A stretch of DNA of 64,000 bases from Bdellovibrio sp. SKB1291214 (GTDB lineage: Bacteria; Bdellovibrionota; Bdellovibrionia; Bdellovibrionales; Bdellovibrionaceae): NCBI RefSeq assembly GCF_002209355.2, contig NZ_CP106855.1, positions 3,286,001 through 3,350,000 on the forward strand, read 5' to 3'. The translations under genes and the position numbers were made by a program. Below the pieces are notes generated by a model. That model saw nothing but the letters and a program-made list of their open reading frames with translations, was not told where the DNA came from and did not search any database. Each line of letters starts with the position of its first letter. The first letter of the stretch is position 1. Positions 9,450-18,857 of the stretch are shown here, in pieces.

Positions 9450-10371
9450 AACTCCACTTATCCAGTTGTTTGAAGCGCTTCACGATGTCCTTAGTTAGAT
9501 CATCATAGTCGTCTTCCTTGTGTGATATCATGTAAAGCGAATGTTTCCAGTAGCCTGATTTGGGGCCGATCACAGTGACCAGGCCCAACTTTATTTCTTC
9601 AAGCAGATAGGGCAGAGGTAAAAATCCGCAACCTGCACCGTCGACGATGGCGCGACCGACGACCGACAAGATATCTGATTCAAAGGAAATCTTTTTTCTC
9701 ACTTTTGATGTTTCAAAAAATAGATCCGTTTCGTGGCGCAATTTCATTTTGTAAGTTGGAATGACTAAACCGCCAGGGAAGGCTGATAAAAATTCCTGAA
9801 TGCTTGTATTGCGGGAAACACGGATCTTTAATGACTTCAATAGTTGAGTTGAGACCATTAAATTTACCGGTGCTCCCACAGATGCAAGTTCCACAACATC
9901 GTCAGCGTAAATCGGTTTATTAGTTAACATCAAATCAGCTTCCTTCGTTCGAAGCATCTGCACGATATCCTCATCGGGAGCAGAAGTGATTGACATAATC
10001 TTACTGGTCTTACCGCGGTTGTCACGAATCACCGGGGAGAGAAGATCCGCGATGAACGGTCTTTCCACTTGTTCAGACACACCAACGTGAAATCTTTCCG
10101 TCATCTTTTCCCCGGGGGATTTCAACGATTCGGCAAATTCTCCAGCTATGTCAAACATCCGTTTCGCATAGACGAAAGCCTTCTCTCCGTCTGGGGTGAG
10201 TTGTAAGACGCGACCTTTTTTTTCGAAGAGTTTTACTTCAATATTGCTCTCTAAAATTTTTAACTGAGAGGACAGGCTGGGCTGGGAGATTCTTAAATAT
10301 TTTGCAGCGTTTGAAACGCCACCAATTTTTGCGGTCACGTAAAAATAATATAAGTGATTAAAATTAAACAT
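9448..10371 (-). CDS. LysR-family transcriptional regulator, NhaR-like
   Basis: The N-terminal winged helix-turn-helix (residues ~1-60) reads NFNHLYYFYVTAKIGG and SNAAKYLRISQPSLSSQLK. The LEsxIxVKLFEKKGR segment and the start N-H-L-Y-Y-F are typical of the NhaR branch. The effector domain (~90-300) contains PYLLEEIKLG, where NhaR homologues have a similar tail. NhaR activates Na+/H+ antiporter genes in enterics; no antiporter is visible here, so the target is unknown. The gene is divergent from the HPF-like gene across a 203-bp AT-rich gap. Confidence 0.85.
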   Translation of the reverse strand: MFNFNHLYYFYVTAKIGGVSNAAKYLRISQPSLSSQLKILESNIEVKLFEKKGRVLQLTPDGEKAFVYAKRMFDIAGEFAESLKSPGEKMTERFHVGVSEQVERPFIADLLSPVIRDNRGKTSKIMSITSAPDEDIVQMLRTKEADLMLTNKPIYADDVVELASVGAPVNLMVSTQLLKSLKIRVSRNTSIQEFLSAFPGGLVIPTYKMKLRHETDLFFETSKVRKKISFESDILSVVGRAIVDGAGCGFLPLPYLLEEIKLGLVTVIGPKSGYWKHSLYMISHKEDDYDDLTKDIVKRFKQLDKWS

Positions 10372-10574
10372 AAATTAAGACCCCGTTTGAGAGCAAAAAA
10401 ACGGCTCCGTTTTGGAACCAAGACCCCGACCACACTCGTCCAACTGTCCAATAGCACTAAGGAAATCCAAAGTACCCGGACTAAACCTATAACTTTAACT
10501 TATGTATGTCATTTAAATTATATATTTAAAGAATTGTTTGCCATCAACGATAATGAAAGAACAAGGAGGTAGAT
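10372..10574. promoter_or_regulatory. AT-rich divergent promoter region with a TTTAAAT palindrome
   Basis: This gap lies between the divergent LysR and HPF-like genes. It holds the interrupted palindrome TTTAAAT-TATAT-ATTTAAA near 10512-10530 and ends in a strong AAGGAGG ribosome site before 10575. The palindrome may cover the promoter of the HPF-like gene. A 72-codon frame crossing the gap has no coding character. Confidence 0.35.
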
Positions 10575-11000
10575 ATGCAAACAGACATCTACTACAGAGA
10601 CATCACACGTACAGAAAACTTAGAAGCTTACTTACTTGAAAAAGTAGAAGGCTCTATTGAAGATTTCTTTAAGTACGATAGTGCTGCTCACCTCACCGTT
10701 CGAGTCGAGACTGATCGTCATCGTACTCATTCTCGCAAACCAAGTTATACTTGCGAGGTCATTTTAAAACCCACACATACTAAAAGCGTAATCAAAGTCG
10801 CGAAGTCTGATGAAAGTTTTAAACGAGCAGTGATGAAAACGGTAGACTCCTTAAAAGCTGTTTTGCGTCGCCGTTCCGACAAAAAAGCCATGCATCGTAA
10901 ATACGATCCGATGCTAAATTACTTCCCTACTGAAGCAGAAGCGGATGCGATGGCTTCAAACCAGTCCCTTCAGGGGGATTGGCGGCTAGCAGAAGAATGA
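10575..11000 (+). CDS. HPF/RaiA-like ribosome-associated inactivation factor
   Basis: 141 residues that follow the HPF/YfiA (sigma-54 modulation) fold: residues ~10-35 (ENLEAYLLEKVEGSIEDFF), a basic strand VRVETDRHRTHSRKPSYTCE, and the C-terminal helix SFKRAVMKTVDSLKAVLRRR. These proteins bind the 30S decoding centre and stabilise or hibernate ribosomes when growth slows. It lacks the long C-terminal dimerisation domain of long HPF, so it is the short type, with an acidic tail. The strong AAGGAGG at 10564-10570 supports the start. The BON gene follows 72 bp downstream. Confidence 0.75.
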   Translation: MQTDIYYRDITRTENLEAYLLEKVEGSIEDFFKYDSAAHLTVRVETDRHRTHSRKPSYTCEVILKPTHTKSVIKVAKSDESFKRAVMKTVDSLKAVLRRRSDKKAMHRKYDPMLNYFPTEAEADAMASNQSLQGDWRLAEE

Positions 11001-11072
11001 AATAAACAGAGAAATAAATTAAAATAGAGAAATAAATTAAAGATTAACCGAGCAATCAGAAAGGAGTTGGCC

Positions 11073-11603
11073 ATGGGTACTCATAAAAATAATCCAATCG
11101 AAAACGAACTCAGACGAAAAATCTGTGAACGCTTGAAATGGGATAAACGTGTGAGCGCTGCCGACTTCGATGTGATTGTGCGTGGATGTTCCGTAATTGT
11201 CACTGGCACTTGCGATACATCCTATAAAAAAATGGCAGCTCTGGAACTCGTCTCCGATTTTGATGGAGTTTGGTCTATTGAAGACCGCATTGTTGTTCCA
11301 TCTGACTATCATCGCTCCGATGAAGAGCTAAAGAGGCTGGTCACTGAGTCGATAGAAGAATTCGTTATGATCGGGGGAGAACACATTGAAGTCTTCGTTG
11401 AAGACGGTGTTGTCACTCTCGAAGGCGAAGTTTTCCGACCACGACTAAAAGCTTTAGCAATCGGCTCGGCTTGGGAGCTCTCCGGCGTACAAGACGTGAT
11501 CGAGAATATCTCCATCACGGATCGTCCGCGCCGAGCTCCTTTTTTTCAAAACATATACCGGGACTCAGAGGGTTCCGGAACTTCCCAACAGGAGGTTACT
11601 TGA
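11073..11603 (+). CDS. Two-BON-domain protein
   Basis: About 176 residues with two BON-like repeats: ~8-70 (NELRRKICERLKWDKRVSAADFDVIVRGC, VIVTGTCDTS) and ~85-150 (LKRLVTESIEEFVMIGG, IEVFVEDGVVTLEGEVFRP). BON domains bind phospholipid or act as envelope and osmotic-stress adaptors. There is no signal peptide, so a cytoplasmic or membrane-associated role is more likely than a periplasmic one. The ATG at 11073 is chosen over TTG at 11067 because AAGGAG (11061-11066) is then 6 bp away. A terminator and a REP palindrome follow. Confidence 0.85.
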   Translation: MGTHKNNPIENELRRKICERLKWDKRVSAADFDVIVRGCSVIVTGTCDTSYKKMAALELVSDFDGVWSIEDRIVVPSDYHRSDEELKRLVTESIEEFVMIGGEHIEVFVEDGVVTLEGEVFRPRLKALAIGSAWELSGVQDVIENISITDRPRRAPFFQNIYRDSEGSGTSQQEVT

Positions 11604-11657
11604 TGGTGATACATAGTTAAAATCATGCGGTCCTTTTCCCGATATCCCTCCATGACA

Positions 11658-11687
11658 GGCGCCCCATTTCCCGGGCGCCTTCTTTTT
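11658..11687 (+). terminator. Rho-independent terminator after the BON gene
   Basis: Arms GGCGCCC (11658-11664) and GGGCGCC (11673-11679) form a GC-rich stem, followed by TTCTTTTT. It is directly upstream of the family-1 palindrome. Confidence 0.9.
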
Positions 11688-11689
11688 AG

Positions 11690-11746
11690 GTGCCAGGTCC
11701 TATTTACGTATGCGGTGCATCCGTAAATAGGACCTGGCACTTTTTT
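11690..11746. repeat. Family-1 REP-like palindrome (stand-alone copy)
   Basis: Perfect 19-bp inverted arms GTGCCAGGTCCTATTTACG (11690-11708) and its complement (11722-11740) flank a 13-nt loop and are followed by six T. The same arm flanks the RAYT cassette at 22608 and 23341, so this is a non-autonomous copy. It could also work as a second terminator. Confidence 0.88.
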
Positions 11747-11769
11747 CGGGTACAGCTTACCTTTTATCT

Positions 11770-12336
11770 ATGAAAAAAGTTTTGATTCTTAATGGCAGTC
11801 CTTCTGGTGATAAAGGCAATTGCGCAGTCTTCATTCAAAAGGTTCATAATCTTGATAAAACTCTGAATTATGACGTCGTTCATTTAGCGAAAACATCAAT
11901 TAGCACGACATTGAAAAAGAAAATTGCAGCGGCCGATGGAGTGATCTTTGTCACCGGCACATATTGGGACTCATGGGGAAGTCCGATGCAAAAGCTGATG
12001 GAAGAAATGACCGATATGGAAGGGACTCCAGCCCTTATGGGTAAACCGTGTGCTGTGATGGTGCTGATGCATTCGGTGGGTGGAAAGTCCGTCTTATCAC
12101 GCTTGCAAGGCGTTTTAAGTACGATGGGATTCTTGATCCCACCTATGAGTGGAATGGTTTATTCGCTCGTCTCTGATATCGCTTTGAAATCAAAAAATAC
12201 TCACGCCAAAGATTTCTGGCAGATTGAAGATGCAGAATTGATTTTAGAAAATTTGAAAACAGCGATGTCGATGCAAGTCACTTGGACCACATGGCCTGTC
12301 GATAAAAAAGACCCTCGTCGTAAGTGGTTTCGATAG
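11770..12336 (+). CDS. NADPH-dependent FMN reductase / flavodoxin-like oxidoreductase
   Basis: A flavodoxin fold of 188 residues begins with MKKVLILNGSPSGDKGNC, the FMN-phosphate loop of this family. It continues with AADGVIFVTGTYWDSWGSPMQKLMEE, the segment around the isoalloxazine site, and GKPCAVMVLMHSVGGKSVLSRL. Proteins of this kind reduce FMN, quinones or other small acceptors with NAD(P)H; the substrate is not fixed. The TAG stop overlaps the first base of a family-2 REP palindrome. No clear Shine-Dalgarno sequence precedes the ATG. Confidence 0.8.
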   Translation: MKKVLILNGSPSGDKGNCAVFIQKVHNLDKTLNYDVVHLAKTSISTTLKKKIAAADGVIFVTGTYWDSWGSPMQKLMEEMTDMEGTPALMGKPCAVMVLMHSVGGKSVLSRLQGVLSTMGFLIPPMSGMVYSLVSDIALKSKNTHAKDFWQIEDAELILENLKTAMSMQVTWTTWPVDKKDPRRKWFR

Positions 12337-12388
12337 GTAACAGTTCCCTTTTTGTACTGCCATGCATTCCAAAAAGGGAACTGTTACC
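12336..12388. repeat. Family-2 REP-like palindrome (complete copy)
   Basis: Perfect 18-bp arms GGTAACAGTTCCCTTTTT (12336-12353) and its complement (12371-12388) surround a 17-nt loop containing CATGCATT. It begins at the last base of the TAG stop of the flavodoxin-like gene. Related arms lie at 12983, 44038, 44576 and 44881. Confidence 0.88.
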
Positions 12389-12405
12389 TTCGGTTACCTT
12401 CGGGT

Positions 12406-12810
12406 TTACTGAGCGGGAGCTGCGACACCTTTAGCTTTTGCATTTATAGTGACGTTATCTAAATTCGTCATGATTTTCACAGTGCCTGTAACTGCGCCTT
12501 CTTTAGATGGCACAAAGTACAGTGTGAATGTGCAAGAGTAGGTCGCATCTAGTTTTCCTAAGCAGTCAGTATCTGCCCAGAAATCATCCCCTGTAATTGT
12601 GATTTGACTGATGTACACGGCTGCATTTTCAGGAGCAGTGAACTCCCAGGTTTGGGATGCACCATTACCCATAGTCACATCACCGAAATCATAATCGACA
12701 GCGACTTCTTCAGTGGTGTGGATAGGTGATTTTATAAAAGAGTGCGTGGGAGCAGCCTGTGCACTCCACGAAAAAGTGGTGACCAGCAAAAGAGCAATAA
12801 GGGTTTTCAT
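12406..12810 (-). CDS. Exported ASH/choice-of-anchor-D-like Ig-fold protein
   Basis: 134 residues. The signal peptide is MKTLIALLLVTTFSWSAQA. The mature part is a single beta-rich domain: YDFGDVTMGNGASQTWEFTA, then CTFTLYFVPSKEGAVTGTVKI, a pattern shared with ASH/HYDIN-type and choice-of-anchor-D domains. Two cysteines in the ADTDCLGKLDATYSC segment probably form a disulfide in the periplasm. Such domains bind or scaffold other proteins; no enzymatic role is visible. Start and signal peptide agree, and the family-2 palindrome lies just beyond its 3' end. Confidence 0.75.
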   Translation of the reverse strand: MKTLIALLLVTTFSWSAQAAPTHSFIKSPIHTTEEVAVDYDFGDVTMGNGASQTWEFTAPENAAVYISQITITGDDFWADTDCLGKLDATYSCTFTLYFVPSKEGAVTGTVKIMTNLDNVTINAKAKGVAAPAQ

Positions 12811-12937
12811 AGGGAACCTCCTTAACGGTTGCCCCTATTGTGAAACAACTGTGGGGCCCCACAAGTAGGGAACCGTTATATGAAGGGAAAGTAACCACAG
12901 CCTTGTCTTTCGAAATATCCAGACGGTGTGAAGGCAC

Positions 12938-12967
12938 AAAAAAAGGGAGCCATAAGCTCCCTTTTTT
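12938..12967 (-). terminator. Rho-independent terminator downstream of sodB (symmetrical)
   Basis: The stem GGGAGC / GCTCCC (12945-12950 and 12956-12961) has seven A before it and six T after it, so it can act in both directions. On the minus strand it lies ~35 bp after the sodB stop. Confidence 0.85.
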
Positions 12968-12982
12968 GTTGCGGTGAGTTCC

Positions 12983-13000
12983 AAAAAGGGAACTGTTACC
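12983..13000 (-). repeat. Family-2 REP arm abutting the sodB stop codon
   Basis: The 18-nt arm matches the palindrome at 12336-12388 exactly, in the minus orientation. Its first G is the last base of the sodB TAG stop. No second arm is seen next to it, so this is a half copy. Confidence 0.8.
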
Positions 13001-13620
13001 TATGTCATCGCTTTCGTCAAATCTTGAACTTTCTTAGAGGCGTAACATTGAGATACGTAGTCCCAGTTTACTTGTGACCAGAAAGTTTCTAGGTATTTAA
13101 GACGAAGATTGCGGTAATCAACGTAGTATGCGTGTTCCCAAACGTCAGCAACCATAATTGGAGCTGGGCCGTTGTTAGTGAATGGAACCGCTGCATTCGA
13201 AGTTGATACTAGACTTAATTTGCCTGAAGCATCTGTGCACAACCAGATCCAACCAGAGCCGAAAGTTTTAACACCACCGTCAACGAACTTAGCTTTTAGC
13301 TCGTCCATAGAACCGAAATCGCGTTTGATTGCAGTTTCAAGATCAGCAGATGGTTTACCACCTTTGCCTGCCGGAGCCATGTTGAACCAGAAGAATGTGT
13401 GATTCCAAGCTTGAGCGGAGTTATTGAAGTTACCGCCAGTTGAAGAAAGAACGATCTCTTCCAAAGATTTACCTTTAAGAGAAGAGTCTGTTTCCATCGC
13501 TTTGTTCAAGTTGTCGATGTAAGTTTTGTGATGTTTGTCGTAGTGATAAGTCATTTGTTCTTCGTTGAACAAAGGAGCCAAATCTGTTTTTGCATACGGA
13601 AGTGTTGGAAGTTTGAACAT
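13000..13620 (-). CDS. sodB: Iron superoxide dismutase
   Basis: 206 residues of the Fe/Mn SOD family, converting superoxide to hydrogen peroxide and oxygen in the cytoplasm. Metal ligands are H26 (in TYHYDKHH), H74 (in AWNHTFFW), D159 and H163 (in DVWEHAYY). The Gln in NNSAQAWNHTFFW before the second histidine is the iron-type position, so the iron form is more likely than manganese. No signal peptide. The stop is followed at once by a family-2 REP arm and then a terminator. A 17-bp palindrome lies ~50 bp upstream. Confidence 0.95.
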   Translation of the reverse strand: MFKLPTLPYAKTDLAPLFNEEQMTYHYDKHHKTYIDNLNKAMETDSSLKGKSLEEIVLSSTGGNFNNSAQAWNHTFFWFNMAPAGKGGKPSADLETAIKRDFGSMDELKAKFVDGGVKTFGSGWIWLCTDASGKLSLVSTSNAAVPFTNNGPAPIMVADVWEHAYYVDYRNLRLKYLETFWSQVNWDYVSQCYASKKVQDLTKAMT

Positions 13621-13671
13621 TTACGTCTCCTATTTGGCGTCGACCAAGGTGTCGAAGCGAGTCTCTAAAAT

Positions 13672-13688
13672 CTCCGACCGGGTCGGAG
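13672..13688 (-). promoter_or_regulatory. 17-bp palindrome upstream of sodB, possible operator
   Basis: CTCCGAC-CGG-GTCGGAG is a perfect dyad 52-68 bp before the sodB start. Short high-GC dyads of this shape are often sites of homodimeric regulators, including Rrf2/IscR-type proteins, but which protein binds here is unknown. There is no T-tract. Confidence 0.5.
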
Positions 13689-13748
13689 GAATTCTTAAAT
13701 GAAACTATATTGAAAATGGAGATGGGTCTATCTTTTTAGGAATGTACA

Positions 13749-13774
13749 GGACTCCGCCCAATAAGACGGAGTCC
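13749..13774. repeat. Inverted repeat downstream of the speD-speE fusion gene
   Basis: Arms GGACTCCG (13749-13756) and CGGAGTCC (13767-13774) enclose 10 nt, ~20 bp past the stop of the fusion gene. There is no clean T-tract on the minus strand, so it may be a weak terminator or an mRNA-stabilising hairpin. Confidence 0.5.
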
Positions 13775-13794
13775 ACAAGAGACAGTTAGCTAAC

Positions 13795-15078
13795 TTAGTT
13801 TTGGCCCAACATTGTTTTAACAAATGTCGGCAACGAGAAAGCTGCAGTGTGCAGGTCTTCGTTATAATACTTAAGACCCTTAGCCTTGGAGAATTGGCGC
13901 GCATTGTCTTTGTTGAAATCAGACGCAGGGTGAGTTGAGCCCTTAACACCCATTTGCAAGCTCCACATCCCCGACGGGTAAGTCGTTGCGTGGAAAAGCA
14001 TCGTGTGAACACTGCTTTGACCAAAGATGCCTTTTAGGCACTTATTCAGCTCAACGAAAGTCCCCTCATGGAACATCGGTGATTCACCTTGAGTGATAAC
14101 CATACCGCCGTCTTTAAGTGCAGTCTTACAGTTGTTATAAAATTCCGCCGTGAACAAGCCCTCTGCAGGACCTACCGGGTCCGAACCATCCACAATGATG
14201 ATATCGTAAGTGTTTGGAGCGGCATCTTTAACAAACTGGATGCCGTCACCGATAATAAGATTCAATTTCGGGTTGCCGAACTCAGACGCGATGTTTGGCA
14301 AATGAAGCTTGGAAGCGCGAACAACCGCTTCATCAATTTCAACCATTGTCACTTTCTCAACGTCGTATTTGAAAAGTTCGCGGATAGTTCCGCCATCACC
14401 GCCACCGATAACCAGAATATTTTTCGCTTTCCCGTGGGCTTGCATCACCGGGTGAGTGATCATCTCGTGGTAATGGAATTCATCGCGCTCAGAGCACATA
14501 ACCATGTTGTTGATCGCCAGGAATTTACCGTGAGAGTAAGAATTCAACACGCGAACGCGTTGGAACGGATTTGTTTCATCAAACAAAACATCACCAGTGT
14601 AACGAAGCGACAAAGCTTGGTTTTCATCTTTGTCAGTGAACCAAACATTGCGTTCGATCTGAACACCCTTCGATAAATCGAAAGATGGCTTTTCGCGCAT
14701 TGTTTTCGGTTTAAAATCTGTTTTTTGGATCACGTGCAAAGAACCGCGATTCATTTCGATCGCAGAGTAGTTTGCCTGGAATGCTTTTTTAAGGTGTTCA
14801 AAAGAAACCCATGGATCTACAGTTTCGCCGCATGTGAAAAGATCCACAGCTGCGTATCTGTATTCAGGCCATGTATGGATCGCCAAGTGACTTTCCTGAA
14901 TAACAACCACACCGCTCACTCCCCATGGAGAAAAGTGGTGGAATGTCGAGTTGATCACAGTAGCACCTGCGATTTGTGCCGCCTCGATCATACTTTTTTC
15001 GATGATAGAAACGTCGTTCAAAACCTCAGCGTTACAACCGCTGAACTCAACCAAAATGTGGCGACCTAAAGCATTCAA
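13795..15078 (-). CDS. speDE: Fused S-adenosylmethionine decarboxylase - spermidine synthase
   Basis: The N-terminal ~115 residues are a class 1b AdoMet decarboxylase: [11 protein letters not shown] start, the processing site Q-E-S63-H-L-A-I-H-T-W-P-E where Ser63 should become the pyruvoyl group, and FTCGE with Cys83. From ~130 comes spermidine synthase: [14 protein letters not shown] for decarboxy-AdoMet binding, MVEIDEAVV, and [16 protein letters not shown] with the catalytic Asp. One chain therefore makes and uses decarboxylated AdoMet to turn putrescine into spermidine. The TTG at 15078 is chosen: GGAGGG sits ~7 nt before it and the family N terminus starts there, whereas the TTG at 15093 overlaps that site. 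Confidence 0.93.
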   Translation of the reverse strand: MNALGRHILVEFSGCNAEVLNDVSIIEKSMIEAAQIAGATVINSTFHHFSPWGVSGVVVIQESHLAIHTWPEYRYAAVDLFTCGETVDPWVSFEHLKKAFQANYSAIEMNRGSLHVIQKTDFKPKTMREKPSFDLSKGVQIERNVWFTDKDENQALSLRYTGDVLFDETNPFQRVRVLNSYSHGKFLAINNMVMCSERDEFHYHEMITHPVMQAHGKAKNILVIGGGDGGTIRELFKYDVEKVTMVEIDEAVVRASKLHLPNIASEFGNPKLNLIIGDGIQFVKDAAPNTYDIIIVDGSDPVGPAEGLFTAEFYNNCKTALKDGGMVITQGESPMFHEGTFVELNKCLKGIFGQSSVHTMLFHATTYPSGMWSLQMGVKGSTHPASDFNKDNARQFSKAKGLKYYNEDLHTAAFSLPTFVKTMLGQN

Positions 15079-15189
15079 TTCCGTGCCCTCCAAATGTAAA
15101 AATTGTGCTTAATTTTTAAAGGGTAAATAGGACCTTTTAGACCAGGGGGCAACATAAATCTGCCAGGAATTGTCAGATAAGTTTTCCCC

Positions 15190-16107
15190 TTAAAGGGCGC
15201 GGATCTCAAAGCAGACGTGGATTTTTTTATCGTGGAAATCCTGAGGAATGCTTTCCTCGGTGATGTCGCGAACCTTGTACTGCTCTTTAATTGCAGGTGA
15301 GAGGTGAAACTTGCGTTTATTGTTCGAGAAATACAAAACTCCGCCCGGCTCCAGCATGCTCATGCACTCGTTTACAAGCAGTTCCTGATCGCGTTCGACA
15401 TCAAAACTATCTGTCATTTTTTTAGAGTTCGAAAAAGTCGGAGGATCCAAGAAAATCACGTCGAAAGCTGGCTTCCCTTGGTTTCGGTCCAACCACTCCA
15501 GCACATTTGCGTTGATGAAGCTGTGTTGGGCCATAGGAATATTATTAAGCTCGAAATTTTCTTGAGCCCAAGCCAAATAGGTTTGAGACATGTCAACGGA
15601 GGTCGTTTTAGCCCCGGCCAAAGCCGCAAATACGCTAACGGAGCCGGTGTAGCAGAACAGATTCAGAAATTTTTTGCCGTTCACTGTCTTGTAGATCTTT
15701 TGGCGCATGGGACGGTGATCTAAGAACAAACCTGTATCAAGATAATCATAAAGGTTCACCTTGAAAGTCGCTTGGGATTCTTTGACAGTGAAGGTTTGAT
15801 CCTTTTGATCTAGTTTTTCATATTGCTTTAAACCTTCTTGGCGTTCGCGTTTTTTAATCACGATTTTCGATTCATCCACTTTGAACAAAGCCTGCAAGGC
15901 CTCGATGACGTGCGGTAGATGGTTCTTTTCGATATCCCGACTGTCGCCCTTATCATAGATCAAGAAGTGATCGCCATAGATGTCCACGATGAACGGATAT
16001 TCTGGGATATCACGGTCGTAAAGACGGTAAGCTTGAATCCCAGCACGCTCGGCCCAAGATTTAAGTTTCTTATAGTTCTTTTCAAGACGATTTTTGATCA
16101 TTTGCAT
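15190..16107 (-). CDS. rlmK: RlmK-like 23S rRNA methyltransferase, stand-alone
   Basis: 305 residues equivalent to the C-terminal half of E. coli RlmKL, which makes m7G2069 in 23S rRNA. The start NRLEKNYKKLKSWAERAG and YRLYDRDIPEYPF is the hallmark of that half. The methyltransferase core shows FLNLFCYTGSVSVFAALAGA (motif I) and VIFLDPPTFSNSKKM (motif IV). The RlmL half with THUMP domain is absent next to it, so the two activities are not fused here. It is divergent from the deaminase gene with 46 bp between starts, so the two may share a regulatory region. Confidence 0.88.
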   Translation of the reverse strand: MQMIKNRLEKNYKKLKSWAERAGIQAYRLYDRDIPEYPFIVDIYGDHFLIYDKGDSRDIEKNHLPHVIEALQALFKVDESKIVIKKRERQEGLKQYEKLDQKDQTFTVKESQATFKVNLYDYLDTGLFLDHRPMRQKIYKTVNGKKFLNLFCYTGSVSVFAALAGAKTTSVDMSQTYLAWAQENFELNNIPMAQHSFINANVLEWLDRNQGKPAFDVIFLDPPTFSNSKKMTDSFDVERDQELLVNECMSMLEPGGVLYFSNNKRKFHLSPAIKEQYKVRDITEESIPQDFHDKKIHVCFEIRAL

Positions 16108-16153
16108 AGGGCCTTTTTAGACAAAAATGCTCTGTTATGGTACCAATTCTTGA

Positions 16154-18563
<2,410 letters not shown>

Positions 18564-18641
18564 AATGAAAGTTTATCTGTAAAATTGCAGGTAAATATAA
18601 TTACAAAACTCCCTGGGAATTAAACTTTTGTAATTACTTGT

Positions 18642-18857
18642 TTAGATTCTCTGCGCCGAAAAATCCACGAGGCGTCCTTGATCCGTGGAATAAGCGATCT
18701 GAATGGGTTTGCAGCAGACTTCGCAGTCTTCGATATAGATTTGTCGACCTGGTTCCGAGATATCCACCAGCATCGAAATCGCTTGATGGCAGTAAGGACA
18801 CTGGAAGTATTGTTCAATTTCCGCGTTATCGAAACTTTCAAATTCCGGGCTGGTCAT
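18642..18857 (-). CDS. CPXCG-motif cysteine-rich protein
   Basis: 71 residues from an ATG at 18857, preceded by GGAGG (in ATGGAGGATTAT). The zinc-ribbon pattern is C-P-Y-C (FQCPYCHQ) and C-E-V-C-C (IEDCEVCCKP), as in CPXCG proteins of about this size. Function unknown. The gene overlaps the last 20 bp of the photolyase gene in another frame, so translation is likely coupled and the two may work together or simply share an mRNA. Confidence 0.85.
   Translation of the reverse strand: MTSPEFESFDNAEIEQYFQCPYCHQAISMLVDISEPGRQIYIEDCEVCCKPIQIAYSTDQGRLVDFSAQRI

Noticed and set aside
10354-10572. 72-codon frame across the gap between the LysR and HPF-like genes
   Set aside because: Basic, low-complexity translation, no ribosome site, overlaps the LysR start and the promoter region.
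15124-15135. TAAATAGGACCT upstream of the speD-speE fusion gene, resembling a family-1 REP arm
   Set aside because: Only 12 of 19 bases match and there is no partner arm; could be chance or an old remnant.
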